Shown here one piece after another: positions 39,877-47,641 of a stretch of 53,367 bases of DNA. Below the pieces are notes generated by a model, which did no database searches, was not told the DNA's origin, and saw only the letters and a program-made list of their open reading frames with translations. The DNA comes from an uncultured Dysosmobacter sp. (lineage in GTDB: Bacteria > Bacillota > Clostridia > Oscillospirales > Oscillospiraceae). Position numbers and translations under genes: made by a program. The stretch is taken from assembly GCA_934590165.1 (NCBI GenBank), contig CAKTOO010000020.1:1-53367 (forward strand). Reading direction: 5' to 3'. Position 1 is the stretch's first letter; each line of letters starts with the position of its first letter.

Positions 39877-39972
39877 TCAAATTGCTGAATTTCGACGAGA
39901 AAGGTTCCCCCTCAACAGAGAGAAGAGGCGCATGTGTTTATACAAAAATATGATTGAAATGGGGGAGGATAC

Positions 39973-41157
39973 ATGTCCAAAGAGTTGATTCGCCTGCGGG
40001 ACCTGTGCATGGCGTTTGACGACGAACCTGTATTGAATCACATCGATCTTTATATCAATGACAAAGAATTCCTCACATTGCTCGGACCCAGCGGGTGCGG
40101 TAAGACCACCACGCTGCGGATTATTGGCGGCTTCGCGACTCCTACGTCCGGAGACGTCCTGTTCGACGGTGTGAGGATTAATGACGTTCCGCCCTATCAG
40201 CGGCAGATCAATACCGTTTTCCAAAAATACGCCCTGTTCCCCCACCTGAACGTGTACGAAAATATTGCGTTCGGCCTGCGGATGCAGCGGCGGCCCGATC
40301 CCAATGACCCCACCGGAAAGAGGAAGGTAAAAATTCCCGAGGAGGAGATCAACCAGCGGGTCATGGAAATGCTGGAGGTCATCAGCCTCAAGGGCTTCGA
40401 GCACCGCAAGCCCGACGCCCTCTCCGGCGGCCAGCAGCAGCGGGTGGCCATCGCCCGGGCCCTGGTGAACCGGCCCAAGGTTTTGCTGTTGGACGAGCCT
40501 CTGGGCGCTTTGGATCTGAAGCTCCGCAAGGACATGCAAATCGAGCTTAAGCGCATCCAGCAGCAGGTGGGCATCACGTTCATCTACGTGACCCACGACC
40601 AGGAGGAGGCCCTGACCATGTCCGACACCATCGTGGTCATGGACAAGGGCTGCATCCAGCAGATCGGCACCCCCGAGGATATCTACAACGAGCCGAAAAA
40701 CGCCTTTGTGGCGGACTTCATCGGCGAGTCCAACATCATCGACGGCATCATGGTCCGGGACAAGGTAGTAAAGATGTACGGCCGGGAGTTCGCCTGCCTG
40801 GACGGCGGCTTCGCAGAAAACGAGCCCGTGGATGTGGTCATCCGCCCCGAGGACATCGACATCGTCCCCGTGGAGCAGGGCCAGCTGGTGGGCACCGTCA
40901 CCAACGTGACCTTCAAGGGAATGCAGTACGACATCATTGTGGATTTCCGGGGCTTTAAATGGCTCATCCAGACCACGGACCACTCCCCTGTGGGCGCCCG
41001 CATCGGCATCAAGATCGACCCTGACGGCATCCATGTCATGAAAAAGAGCCAGTACTCCGGCATGTTCGGCGACTACTCCTCCTTCTCCGAGGAATACGAC
41101 GAGCTGGACGACGCCAGCCTTGCGCTGGACGAGGAGGAGAGCGGGGATGAAGAATAA
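39973..41157 (+). CDS. potA: Spermidine/putrescine ABC transporter ATP-binding protein
   Basis: 394 residues. Energises polyamine uptake from the cytoplasmic side. Walker A GPSGCGKT (38-45), signature LSGGQQQR (150-157), Walker B LLLDEP (171-176) and His switch THDQEE, then a C-terminal TOBE domain. A charged insert of some 15 residues (about 105-122) splits the helical subdomain. The last 25 residues form an acidic tail that overlaps potB by 11 bp. Start ATG behind GGGGGAGG. First gene of potABCD. Confidence 0.95.
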   Translation: MSKELIRLRDLCMAFDDEPVLNHIDLYINDKEFLTLLGPSGCGKTTTLRIIGGFATPTSGDVLFDGVRINDVPPYQRQINTVFQKYALFPHLNVYENIAFGLRMQRRPDPNDPTGKRKVKIPEEEINQRVMEMLEVISLKGFEHRKPDALSGGQQQRVAIARALVNRPKVLLLDEPLGALDLKLRKDMQIELKRIQQQVGITFIYVTHDQEEALTMSDTIVVMDKGCIQQIGTPEDIYNEPKNAFVADFIGESNIIDGIMVRDKVVKMYGREFACLDGGFAENEPVDVVIRPEDIDIVPVEQGQLVGTVTNVTFKGMQYDIIVDFRGFKWLIQTTDHSPVGARIGIKIDPDGIHVMKKSQYSGMFGDYSSFSEEYDELDDASLALDEEESGDEE

Positions 41158-42001
41158 GCTCTCCCACTTCGCCATCCCCTATGTCATCTGGATGGCGCTG
41201 TTCGTGGTGGCCCCGATCCTCATCGTGGTCATTTACGCCTTTTCCTCCGCCAGCGGCGGCTTCACCGTGGCGAATTTCGCCCGTATGGGCACCTACGCCG
41301 TGGTGTTTACCCGGTCTTTCAAGCTGGCCATCATCGCCACCATCATCTGCCTGCTCATCGGTTATCCCGTGTCCTATATGATGAGCAAGGAGGGTCCCCG
41401 GTTCCAGCGGATCGCCATGGTACTCATTATGCTGCCCATGTGGATGAATTTTCTGCTGCGGACCTACTCCTGGATGTCCATTCTGGAGAATAACGGCCTT
41501 TTAAACCAGCTGTTCCAGAAAATCGGCCTCATTGCCCTGTACAATCAGGTCTTCGGCACGGACCTTCAGTATTTCCGGCTCATCAACACGCAGGGAGCCG
41601 TGGTGTTGGGCATGGTGTACAACTACCTGCCCTTCATGATCCTGCCCATTTATTCCGTCATCATCAAGCTGGACCGCTCCCTCATCGAGGCGGCCCACGA
41701 CCTGGGCGCCAACACCTTCAACGTGTTCCGCCGGGTCATCCTGCCCCTTTCCCTGCCCGGTGTGCTCTCCGGCATCACCATGGTGTTCGTCCCCTCCGTG
41801 TCCACCTTTGCCATTTCCAAGATGCTGGGCGGCGGCACGGAGATGATGCTGGGTGACCTCATTGAGCAGCAGTTCCTGGGCGGCGCCTATAATCCACAGC
41901 TGGGCGCTGCCATCTCCCTGGTGATGATGGTCATCGTGGTGGTGTGCATGTGGGTCATGAACCGCTTCGGCGAAGGTGAAGAACAGGCGGTGATGATGTG
42001 A
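41147..42001 (+). CDS. potB: Spermidine/putrescine ABC transporter permease
   Basis: 284 residues, six membrane helices. Inner-membrane channel subunit, with the permease loop EAAHDLGANTFNVFRRVILP that docks on PotA. Start ATG 41147-41149 behind GAGGAGGAG, inside the end of potA; overlaps potC by 4 bp (GTGA). Coupled translation with its partners is likely. Confidence 0.94.
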   Translation: MKNKLSHFAIPYVIWMALFVVAPILIVVIYAFSSASGGFTVANFARMGTYAVVFTRSFKLAIIATIICLLIGYPVSYMMSKEGPRFQRIAMVLIMLPMWMNFLLRTYSWMSILENNGLLNQLFQKIGLIALYNQVFGTDLQYFRLINTQGAVVLGMVYNYLPFMILPIYSVIIKLDRSLIEAAHDLGANTFNVFRRVILPLSLPGVLSGITMVFVPSVSTFAISKMLGGGTEMMLGDLIEQQFLGGAYNPQLGAAISLVMMVIVVVCMWVMNRFGEGEEQAVMM

Positions 42002-42870
42002 AAAAGAACAACTCCCTTTTGAACCGCCTGTTCATGGTGTTGGTGTTCGTATTTTTGTACGCGCCCATCGTCCTGCTCATCGTGTTTTCCTTCAACGCCG
42101 GCAACAGCAACACCGTCTGGAAGGGCTTTTCCCTGGACTGGTACGCCAAGCTGCTCCATGACCGGCTCATCATGCAGAGCGTGTACACGACGCTGCTGGT
42201 GTCCCTGCTGGCCACCGTCATCGCCACTGTTGCCGGCACCTTTGCCGCCATCGGCTTTTACGCCATGCGCCGCAAGCTCCGGGACCCCCTCATGACCATC
42301 AACAACATCCCCATGATGAATGCGGATATCGTCACCGGTGTGTCGCTGTGCCTATTCTTTGTGGCGTTTTTCGGCCTGTGGAGCGATTTCGCCTCCTGGC
42401 TCAACGGCGTGCAGCACCTTGTCCGGCTGCCCATCCGGCTGACTATGGGCTTTGGCACCTTGCTCATCGCTCACATCTGCTTCAACATTCCCTACGTCAT
42501 TTTGTCCGTAGGTCCCAAACTGCGGCAGATGGACAAAAACCTGGTGGACGCCGCCATGGACCTGGGCTGCACCTGGATGCAGGCTTTCCGGAAGGTCATC
42601 CTGCCGGAGATCAAGCCCGGCATCGTCTCCGGCGCCCTGACGGCTTTTACCATGAGCATTGACGATTTCGTTATCAGCTACTTCACCGCCGGTTCCTCCG
42701 CTTCCACCCTGGCCATGACCATTTACGGCATGACCAAAAAGCGGGTCACGCCGGAGATCAACGCCATCTCCACCCTTTTATTCGTGACGGTGCTGGTGCT
42801 GCTGGCCATCGTCAACATCCGGGAGGCCCGGCAGGAGCGCCGCCGCTCCGCAGAGCTTCACCGCGTCTGA
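41998..42870 (+). CDS. potC: Spermidine/putrescine ABC transporter permease
   Basis: 290 residues, six membrane helices. Second channel subunit; EAA-type loop DAAMDLGCTWMQAFRKVILP. Start is GTG 41998-42000 overlapping the potB stop (GTGA). Contains TMSIDDFVISYF, typical of PotC. Ends in a basic C-terminus (EARQERRRSAELHRV). Confidence 0.94.
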   Translation: MKKNNSLLNRLFMVLVFVFLYAPIVLLIVFSFNAGNSNTVWKGFSLDWYAKLLHDRLIMQSVYTTLLVSLLATVIATVAGTFAAIGFYAMRRKLRDPLMTINNIPMMNADIVTGVSLCLFFVAFFGLWSDFASWLNGVQHLVRLPIRLTMGFGTLLIAHICFNIPYVILSVGPKLRQMDKNLVDAAMDLGCTWMQAFRKVILPEIKPGIVSGALTAFTMSIDDFVISYFTAGSSASTLAMTIYGMTKKRVTPEINAISTLLFVTVLVLLAIVNIREARQERRRSAELHRV

Positions 42871-42873
42871 CGG

Positions 42874-42897
42874 TTTCACGGCCCCGGGGCCATGAAA
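42874..42897 (+). repeat. Intercistronic palindrome between potC and potD
   Basis: TTTCACGGCCCC (42874-42885) against GGGGCCATGAAA (42886-42897), one mismatched pair. In the transcript it would form a stable hairpin with the centre as loop. It could stabilise the potABC message or limit read-through to adjust the amount of binding protein. Confidence 0.5.
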
Positions 42898-42931
42898 TAG
42901 ATTTTCACACAAACACTGGAGGAATGATCAA

Positions 42932-44014
42932 TTGAAAAAGACACTTGCCTTGGCCCTTGCCATGATGATGGCAGCTGCGATGCTCCTGACCGGCTGTGGA
43001 AACGGCGGCAGCGAGGAGCGGGTCGTCAACGTGTGCAGCTGGGGTGAATACATTGATGAAGATTTGATTTATCAATTCGAGGAGGAAACCGGCATCAAGG
43101 TCAACTATCAGACCGCGGAAAGCAACGAGGCCCTCTATTCCCTGCTGAAGACCGGTGCCGGCGACTATGATGTCATCGTCCCCTCTGACTATATGATCAG
43201 CCGTCTGATCGCCGAGGATATGCTGGCGGAGCTGGATTACAGCAACATCCCCAACTACGACCTCATTGACGACCAGTACAAGGGCCTGAGCTACGACCCC
43301 GATAACAAGTACACCGTGCCCTATACCTGGGGCACCCTGGGCATCATCTACAACACCACCATGGTGGACGAGCCCATCACCAGCTGGGACGCCATGTTTG
43401 ACGAGAAGTACGCCGGGCAGGTGCTGATGATCCGCAACTCCCGGGACGCCCTGGCCGCCGCCCTGCTGGACCTGGGCTACGACATCAACACCACCGACGA
43501 GGCCCAGATCCGGGAGGCCTGCCAGCTGCTCTCCAACGCCAAGAACGCCGGCGTGTACCAGGCCTTTGTCATGGACGAGGTGTTCCAGAAGATGGAGGGC
43601 GGCAATGCCGCCATCGCCATGTACTATGCCGGCGACTATCTGACCATGCTGGAGAACAATCCCGACCTCGCCTATGTGGTGCCCCAGGAGGGCAGCAACT
43701 GGTTCGTGGACGCCATGTGCGTGCTGAAGGACGCCCAGCACAAGGAAGAGGCTGAGGAGTGGATCAACTTCATTGCCGGCACGGACGCCTGCCTGGCCAA
43801 CATGGACTATATCTGGTACGCCTCCCCCAACGCTGAGGCACTGGCAGAGTATCCCGACTATTACCAGGAGACCTACGGTGAGACGCTGGACATGGGCCTG
43901 TATGAGATCATGGCCGCCCCCCAGGAGGTTCTGGACCGCTGCACCCTGTATGAAAACCTGCCCGCCGAGACCCTGACCCTCTACAATGACCTGTGGACGG
44001 AGCTGGGCATCTGA
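42932..44014 (+). CDS. potD: Spermidine/putrescine-binding lipoprotein
   Basis: 360 residues. Lipoprotein signal with lipobox LLTGC (Cys22) followed by the mature start VNVCSWGEYIDED, typical of PotD/PotF. Captures polyamine outside the membrane and delivers it to PotBC. Binding-pocket stretches (VPSDYM, YTWGTLGIIYN, GDYLTML) are conserved. Start is TTG 42932-42934, with GGAGG 8 nt upstream; a rare start but no alternative fits the signal peptide. Confidence 0.95.
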   Translation: MKKTLALALAMMMAAAMLLTGCGNGGSEERVVNVCSWGEYIDEDLIYQFEEETGIKVNYQTAESNEALYSLLKTGAGDYDVIVPSDYMISRLIAEDMLAELDYSNIPNYDLIDDQYKGLSYDPDNKYTVPYTWGTLGIIYNTTMVDEPITSWDAMFDEKYAGQVLMIRNSRDALAAALLDLGYDINTTDEAQIREACQLLSNAKNAGVYQAFVMDEVFQKMEGGNAAIAMYYAGDYLTMLENNPDLAYVVPQEGSNWFVDAMCVLKDAQHKEEAEEWINFIAGTDACLANMDYIWYASPNAEALAEYPDYYQETYGETLDMGLYEIMAAPQEVLDRCTLYENLPAETLTLYNDLWTELGI

Positions 44015-44023
44015 CCTGAAGAA

Positions 44024-44056
44024 AAACGGCGCCGGGACCGACGCCGTTTCCTTTTT
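44024..44056 (+). terminator. Terminator of potABCD
   Basis: Stem AAACGGCG (44024-44031) / CGCCGTTT (44042-44049), then CCTTTTTG. Confidence 0.75.
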
Positions 44057-44080
44057 GAAACTGAAATGGAGGTAATACAC

Positions 44081-44476
44081 ATGATCCTGATCGGAACAAA
44101 ATGCCAGCTGGAGCAGACGGTCACGGAGGAGCTGACAGCGGCTGTCGTGGGCTCCGGTGCCCTGCCGGTGTTCGGCACCCCCTTCATGGCCGCCATGATG
44201 GAAAACGCCGCCATGACCTGCCTGCAAAACTTTCTGGAGGAAGGCAAGGGCAGCGTGGGCACCCACCTGGACATTACCCACGACGCCCCCACCCCTGTGG
44301 GCATGAAGGTCTGGGCGGAGGCGGAGATCACCAACGTGTCCGAAAACGGCAAGATGGTGGACTTCAAGGTGTCCGCCTGGGACGAAAAGGGGCCCATCGG
44401 CGGCGGCACCCACACCCGGGCCATCATTTCCAATGAGCGCTTCCTGACCAAGTGCAACGCCAAGCTGGAAAAGTAA
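44081..44476 (+). CDS. Thioesterase family (hotdog-fold) protein, FlK-like
   Basis: 131 residues from ATG 44081-44083 behind GGAGGTAA. Hotdog-fold thioesterase of the fluoroacetyl-CoA thioesterase-like group: VGSGALPVFGTPFMAAMMENAA with the Glu of the active-site helix, then GTHLDITHDAPTPVG and a C-terminal GGGTHTRAII. Likely hydrolyses a short acyl-CoA; substrate unknown. Lies 66 bp behind potD after a terminator, so it may have its own weak promoter or depend on read-through. Confidence 0.88.
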   Translation: MILIGTKCQLEQTVTEELTAAVVGSGALPVFGTPFMAAMMENAAMTCLQNFLEEGKGSVGTHLDITHDAPTPVGMKVWAEAEITNVSENGKMVDFKVSAWDEKGPIGGGTHTRAIISNERFLTKCNAKLEK

Positions 44477-44485
44477 ATCCGCGAA

Positions 44486-44528
44486 AAATATCCCACGGCT
44501 TTTGCTGAAGCCGTGGGATATTTTTCTA
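44486..44528 (+). terminator. Terminator of the thioesterase gene
   Basis: 16-bp perfect stem (44486-44501 with 44508-44523, 6-nt loop) followed by TTCTATA; a plus-strand terminator. Confidence 0.9.
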
Positions 44529-44659
44529 TATAAAAGCATTGCAAAAACCATGATGTGCCATTTCCTCGCCCCTGCGGAGCAACCGGAAATGATGCACAAA
44601 AGCTCTATGTGCAGCAACTTTTTCCAATTTTCATGGTGTACTATATTGCGTATGAAGTT

Positions 44660-45139
44660 TTATGGCCTTTTCAATTGCTCCCGGACGTATTCTACCGGCA
44701 CGTCCATCCGGCGGGCGATGCCCTCCTCGTCCAGTCCGCTGTCCCGGAAGCGGCGGCACACATCACTCATGGCCTCACCCACCTCAATAACGTGGCGGTC
44801 CGGGTCGTACAGCCGCACCACCCGCTGGCCCCAGCGGTGCTCCAGAGGCGCGTGGACCAGCTCCACCGACGGCCTTTCAAACAGCTGACGCAAAAAGCTG
44901 TCAAATTCTCCGGTCTCAAAATAGACCTCGCCGTCATTGCCGCCGAAGATGATCTCCCCCGGCGTCTTTCCCAGAAATCCCGCCCAGCTATCCAGTGTCT
45001 GGAGGGCCAAGCCTCCCTCCAGCACCACGTTGGCGCCGAAGTCACTGACCGGCTCCAGGCCCAGTACAGTCTTGTAAAAGTTCTTGGAACGCTCCATGTC
45101 CGCCACCACAAACAGCGGATTTTGCAATTGCAGCTTCAT
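44660..45139 (-). CDS. VOC family protein (glyoxalase-like)
   Basis: 159 residues. N-terminal vicinal oxygen chelate domain (NPLFVVADMERSKNFYKTVL, then LYDPDRHVIEVGEA), with metal-ligand candidates including the Glu of VIEVGE. Residues about 125-159 are a helical extension (LDEEGIARRMDVPVEYVRE) reminiscent of a helix-turn-helix. Such proteins cover isomerases, dioxygenases and antibiotic-binding proteins; role unknown. Start ATG overlaps the spoIIR stop as ATGA, so it belongs to the same operon. Confidence 0.85.
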   Translation of the reverse strand: MKLQLQNPLFVVADMERSKNFYKTVLGLEPVSDFGANVVLEGGLALQTLDSWAGFLGKTPGEIIFGGNDGEVYFETGEFDSFLRQLFERPSVELVHAPLEHRWGQRVVRLYDPDRHVIEVGEAMSDVCRRFRDSGLDEEGIARRMDVPVEYVREQLKRP

Positions 45140-45780
45140 GCCGCGCCTCCTTCAAATCTCGCCTTCAGCTTTTCCCACAGCTCCACGGACTTCAGCCGCA
45201 GCTCGTAGCCCTGGTTCTCCTCCGTGATGAGGCCCACCTGGCCCTCGCTCAGACCCGCCGCCAGCGCCGTTTCCGCCACATCCTCCGAGGCTGCCGCGCA
45301 CAGGGGCGGGAACACCACGCACCACCAGTTCTGCCCCTCCGCCGCGCCGATGAGGACCCGCAGGGCCAGATACTCGCCTGCCGGCAGGGTGAAGCCGTCG
45401 TAAGTTCTGGTGGGAAAAGCGGTCTCCTCCAGCCGGACGGAGACCGTGTAATCATAGCCGCTTTCCGCGATCTCCTCCGCCGCCAGCCGCTCCAGCTCCG
45501 GCAGTGCCGCCGTCAGGCGCCGTTCCGCCTCGTTCCGGTCAGTGGACGACTCCAGAAGGGTCTCCGTCTCCGCCAGCACCCGGTCCCGGACCCGCAGCTT
45601 CAGCGCCTGGTCCTCCTGGGAGTCGGAGTTTGCCAGCACATGGAGCCGCACCACTTTTTCCGACAGGGCCGTCTGCTCTCCCAGGGACAGCGCTCCTGTC
45701 AGCAGCACCGCCGCCAGTCCCGCCAGCAGCGCCAGTTCCCAAAGATGCAGCCCCCGAAAGGGCTTCGTTTTCGTATTCAT
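45136..45780 (-). CDS. spoIIR: Stage II sporulation protein R
   Basis: 214 residues. Forespore-made signal that triggers SpoIIGA to cleave pro-sigma-E in the mother cell. An N-terminal membrane/signal segment (about 15-33) is followed by the family blocks VVRLHVLANSDSQEDQALK, LRVRDRVL and QNWWCVVFPPLC. Start ATG behind AAAGGAA. Lies 60 bp behind ispE and overlaps the VOC gene by 4 bp. No clear sigma-F promoter could be seen in the short gap, so its regulation is unresolved. Confidence 0.95.
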   Translation of the reverse strand: MNTKTKPFRGLHLWELALLAGLAAVLLTGALSLGEQTALSEKVVRLHVLANSDSQEDQALKLRVRDRVLAETETLLESSTDRNEAERRLTAALPELERLAAEEIAESGYDYTVSVRLEETAFPTRTYDGFTLPAGEYLALRVLIGAAEGQNWWCVVFPPLCAAASEDVAETALAAGLSEGQVGLITEENQGYELRLKSVELWEKLKARFEGGAA

Positions 45781-45840
45781 GGTCCATCCGTTCCTTTCTT
45801 ATGTAAGGTCTGCCAACAGGATGGACAACTTTTCCAGCTT

Positions 45841-46716
45841 TTATTCCGGCAGAGCGAATTTTTTCACCGGCTCCGCCACATAGGTCTGGGCATAAGCAGT
45901 TTTCAGCACCGCCGCGGCCCGCTCCGCCTCCGCATGGTGTCGGAAGATGCCGAACACCGTGGGCCCGGAACCGCTCATGGCGGCGTTCAGGGCCCCCAAC
46001 TCCCGGAGGCGATTCTTGATACGGAAGACTTCTCCGTATTCCGGCGGCAAAACCTCCTCGAAAACGTTGCCAAGCCGTGCCGCCACACCCTCCAGGTCCC
46101 CGGTGGCCAAGGCCTCTGTCATACCGCCGATATCCGGCCGGGCCGTCAACTCCGCCCCGTCTACCCGGGCAAACAGCGTTGGCGTGGGGATGCCGAAATC
46201 CGGCTTGCAGAGGACAAAGGTGCAGGGCGGCAGGGGCGGCAGGTCCGTCAGCACCTCGCCCCGGCCCTCCGCCAGGACGGTGCCGCCCCGGACGCAGAAG
46301 GGCATGTCACTGCCTACCGTCAAGCCAATGCGCTCCAACTCCCCGTCCTCCATAGAGGGACAGTAGCGGTCCCGCAGCAGCCGCAGCAGAGCCGCCACGT
46401 CGGCGCTGCCGCCGCCCATGCCGGCGTAGGCCGGTGTCCGCTTGTCCAGCGTCACGGCAAGGCCGGGCATGGGAAGGCCGGCAACACGGAAAAAGCCCTC
46501 CGCCGCCTGCTGCTCCAGGGTCTTTTTTCCCGCCGGAATGAAATCGCCGTCGGTACGGAGAAAAAAGCCCTCCGCCGTCTCCTCCACCGTCACGGTGTCG
46601 CAGAGGGACACCGTCTGCATCACCATCCGCATCTCGTGGTATCCGTCCTCCCGGCGTCCCAGAATGTCCAGCGCCAGGTTCACCTTGGCCGGCGCGTCCC
46701 GCTTCATTTCCATCAT
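45841..46716 (-). CDS. ispE: 4-diphosphocytidyl-2-C-methyl-D-erythritol kinase
   Basis: 291 residues. GHMP kinase of the MEP isoprenoid pathway. The start AKVNLALDILGRREDGYHE, ATP-binding AYAGMGGGSADVAALL and C-terminal MSGSGPTVFGIF motifs are complete. ATG 46714-46716 is chosen: it forms an ATGA overlap with the upstream gene and lies 5 nt behind GGAGG; the next codon is also ATG. It sits between the phosphatidyltransferase and spoIIR, an arrangement that links isoprenoid and sporulation genes. Confidence 0.95.
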   Translation of the reverse strand: MMEMKRDAPAKVNLALDILGRREDGYHEMRMVMQTVSLCDTVTVEETAEGFFLRTDGDFIPAGKKTLEQQAAEGFFRVAGLPMPGLAVTLDKRTPAYAGMGGGSADVAALLRLLRDRYCPSMEDGELERIGLTVGSDMPFCVRGGTVLAEGRGEVLTDLPPLPPCTFVLCKPDFGIPTPTLFARVDGAELTARPDIGGMTEALATGDLEGVAARLGNVFEEVLPPEYGEVFRIKNRLRELGALNAAMSGSGPTVFGIFRHHAEAERAAAVLKTAYAQTYVAEPVKKFALPE

Positions 46717-47252
46717 ACATTCCTCCATGAAAAGCATCCTACCGCTTCCACCTGGCATTCTCCCCGGCACACCAGCCACAGGTCCTCCGCCGCGGCCGCC
46801 AGCGCCAGCAGGCACAGCGCTGAGGCATACGCCGCCAGATGCCCGCCCGCCACATAGGGCAGGCAAAACAATCCCGCCCCTGTCAGCTTGTTCAGCCGGG
46901 TATGCAGGGCCGGGATACATCCATGATGCCGCAGGCAGAGCGAAAACGCAGTGCCCCGCCCCGCCGCCGTCACCAGTGTTCCCAGCCAGACCGCCGGCGG
47001 CAGCAGCCGCCACAGTCTGGGCAGCAGGCAGACCGACGCCGCCGCGAAAAATACCAGGTCGGCGGCACTGTCCAGCCGTGCGCCAAAGGCGCTTTGACTT
47101 CCGGTCCGCCGGGCCAACGGCCCATCCAGCAGGTCCGTGAGTCCGGCAGCGGTATACAGGGTAAAAAAGGCAGGGCTTCCAGCTTCCGTTCCCAGCAAGC
47201 AAACCGCCAGAACGATCCGGGCAGCCGTCAGGCAATTGACCAGATGCCGCAT
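46713..47252 (-). CDS. CDP-alcohol phosphatidyltransferase family protein
   Basis: 179 residues with several membrane helices. The family motif D-x2-DG-x2-AR-x8-G-x3-D-x3-D is intact (TDLLDGPLARRTG then GARLDSAAD). Transfers a phosphatidyl group from CDP-diacylglycerol to an alcohol; whether the product is phosphatidylglycerol phosphate, or something else, cannot be told. Start ATG behind AAGGGGG. First gene of the operon with ispE, spoIIR and the VOC gene. An extended -10 (TGGTAGAAT near 47276-47284) is a weak promoter candidate. Confidence 0.88.
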   Translation of the reverse strand: MRHLVNCLTAARIVLAVCLLGTEAGSPAFFTLYTAAGLTDLLDGPLARRTGSQSAFGARLDSAADLVFFAAASVCLLPRLWRLLPPAVWLGTLVTAAGRGTAFSLCLRHHGCIPALHTRLNKLTGAGLFCLPYVAGGHLAAYASALCLLALAAAAEDLWLVCRGECQVEAVGCFSWRNV

Positions 47253-47293
47253 ATCCCCACCCCCTTATAAGCGGATTCTACCATATCCAGCGG

Positions 47294-47335
47294 AAAAAGA
47301 AAAGCAGGGGCCCCGGGAAAACCCGGAGCCCCTGC
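47294..47335 (-). terminator. Terminator of the 51-residue membrane protein gene
   Basis: 14-bp stem (47304-47317 with 47322-47335, one mismatch), AAAA loop, followed by TTTTCTTTTTCC on the minus strand. Twelve bp behind the stop. Confidence 0.9.
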
Positions 47336-47346
47336 CATGAGGCGGT

Positions 47347-47502
47347 TCAGAACCATCCCCGTCTCATCCCGAAAGTGTGGATGGCGTCAGCTACAATGTA
47401 CACAACGCTGATTCCCAAAAAGATTGCGGCAGGCAGAAACAGCAGTTCAAAGAAGACCATATTTCCGCCCATCAGAAATGCGGCCTGCAACATCTTCAGC
47501 AT
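47347..47502 (-). CDS. 51-residue single-span membrane protein, unknown
   Basis: Begins at ATG 47500-47502, 6 nt behind AAAGGAG, and ends in TGA at 47347-47349. The product opens MLKMLQAAFLMGGNMVFF, has a hydrophobic helix (about 15-40: LLFLPAAIFLGISVVYIV), and a short basic C-terminus (FGMRRGWF). A good ribosome site, its own strong terminator 12 bp behind, and an inverted repeat in the leader (47522-47544) support a real gene despite the small size. No family recognised. Confidence 0.7.
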   Translation of the reverse strand: MLKMLQAAFLMGGNMVFFELLFLPAAIFLGISVVYIVADAIHTFGMRRGWF

Positions 47503-47521
47503 GACGAGCTCCTTTCTCCTC

Positions 47522-47544
47522 TATCTGGTCAAAATCACCAGATA
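47522..47544 (-). promoter_or_regulatory. Inverted repeat in the leader of the 51-residue protein gene
   Basis: TATCTGGT (47522-47529) / ACCAGATA (47537-47544), 7-bp spacer, about 20 bp ahead of the start codon and next to the ribosome site. Could be an operator or an mRNA hairpin controlling translation. Confidence 0.5.
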
Positions 47545-47593
47545 TGTGTTTGTTTTGCCATCCTTCTTTGGTTAAATTTTAACATATCTTTTA

Positions 47594-47634
47594 CAAAAAT
47601 AAAAGACCCGGCGGCAAAAAACTTTGCCGCCGGG
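47594..47634 (-). terminator. Terminator of the DUF1015 gene
   Basis: 12-bp perfect stem CCCGGCGGCAAA (47607-47618) / TTTGCCGCCGGG (47623-47634), then TCTTTTATTTTT on the minus strand. Confidence 0.92.
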
Positions 47635-47641
47635 AGGAAAT

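Noticed and set aside
45781..45840. Sigma-F promoter directly before spoIIR
   Set aside because: No GYATA / GGNNANANTN pair with proper spacing could be found in the gap.
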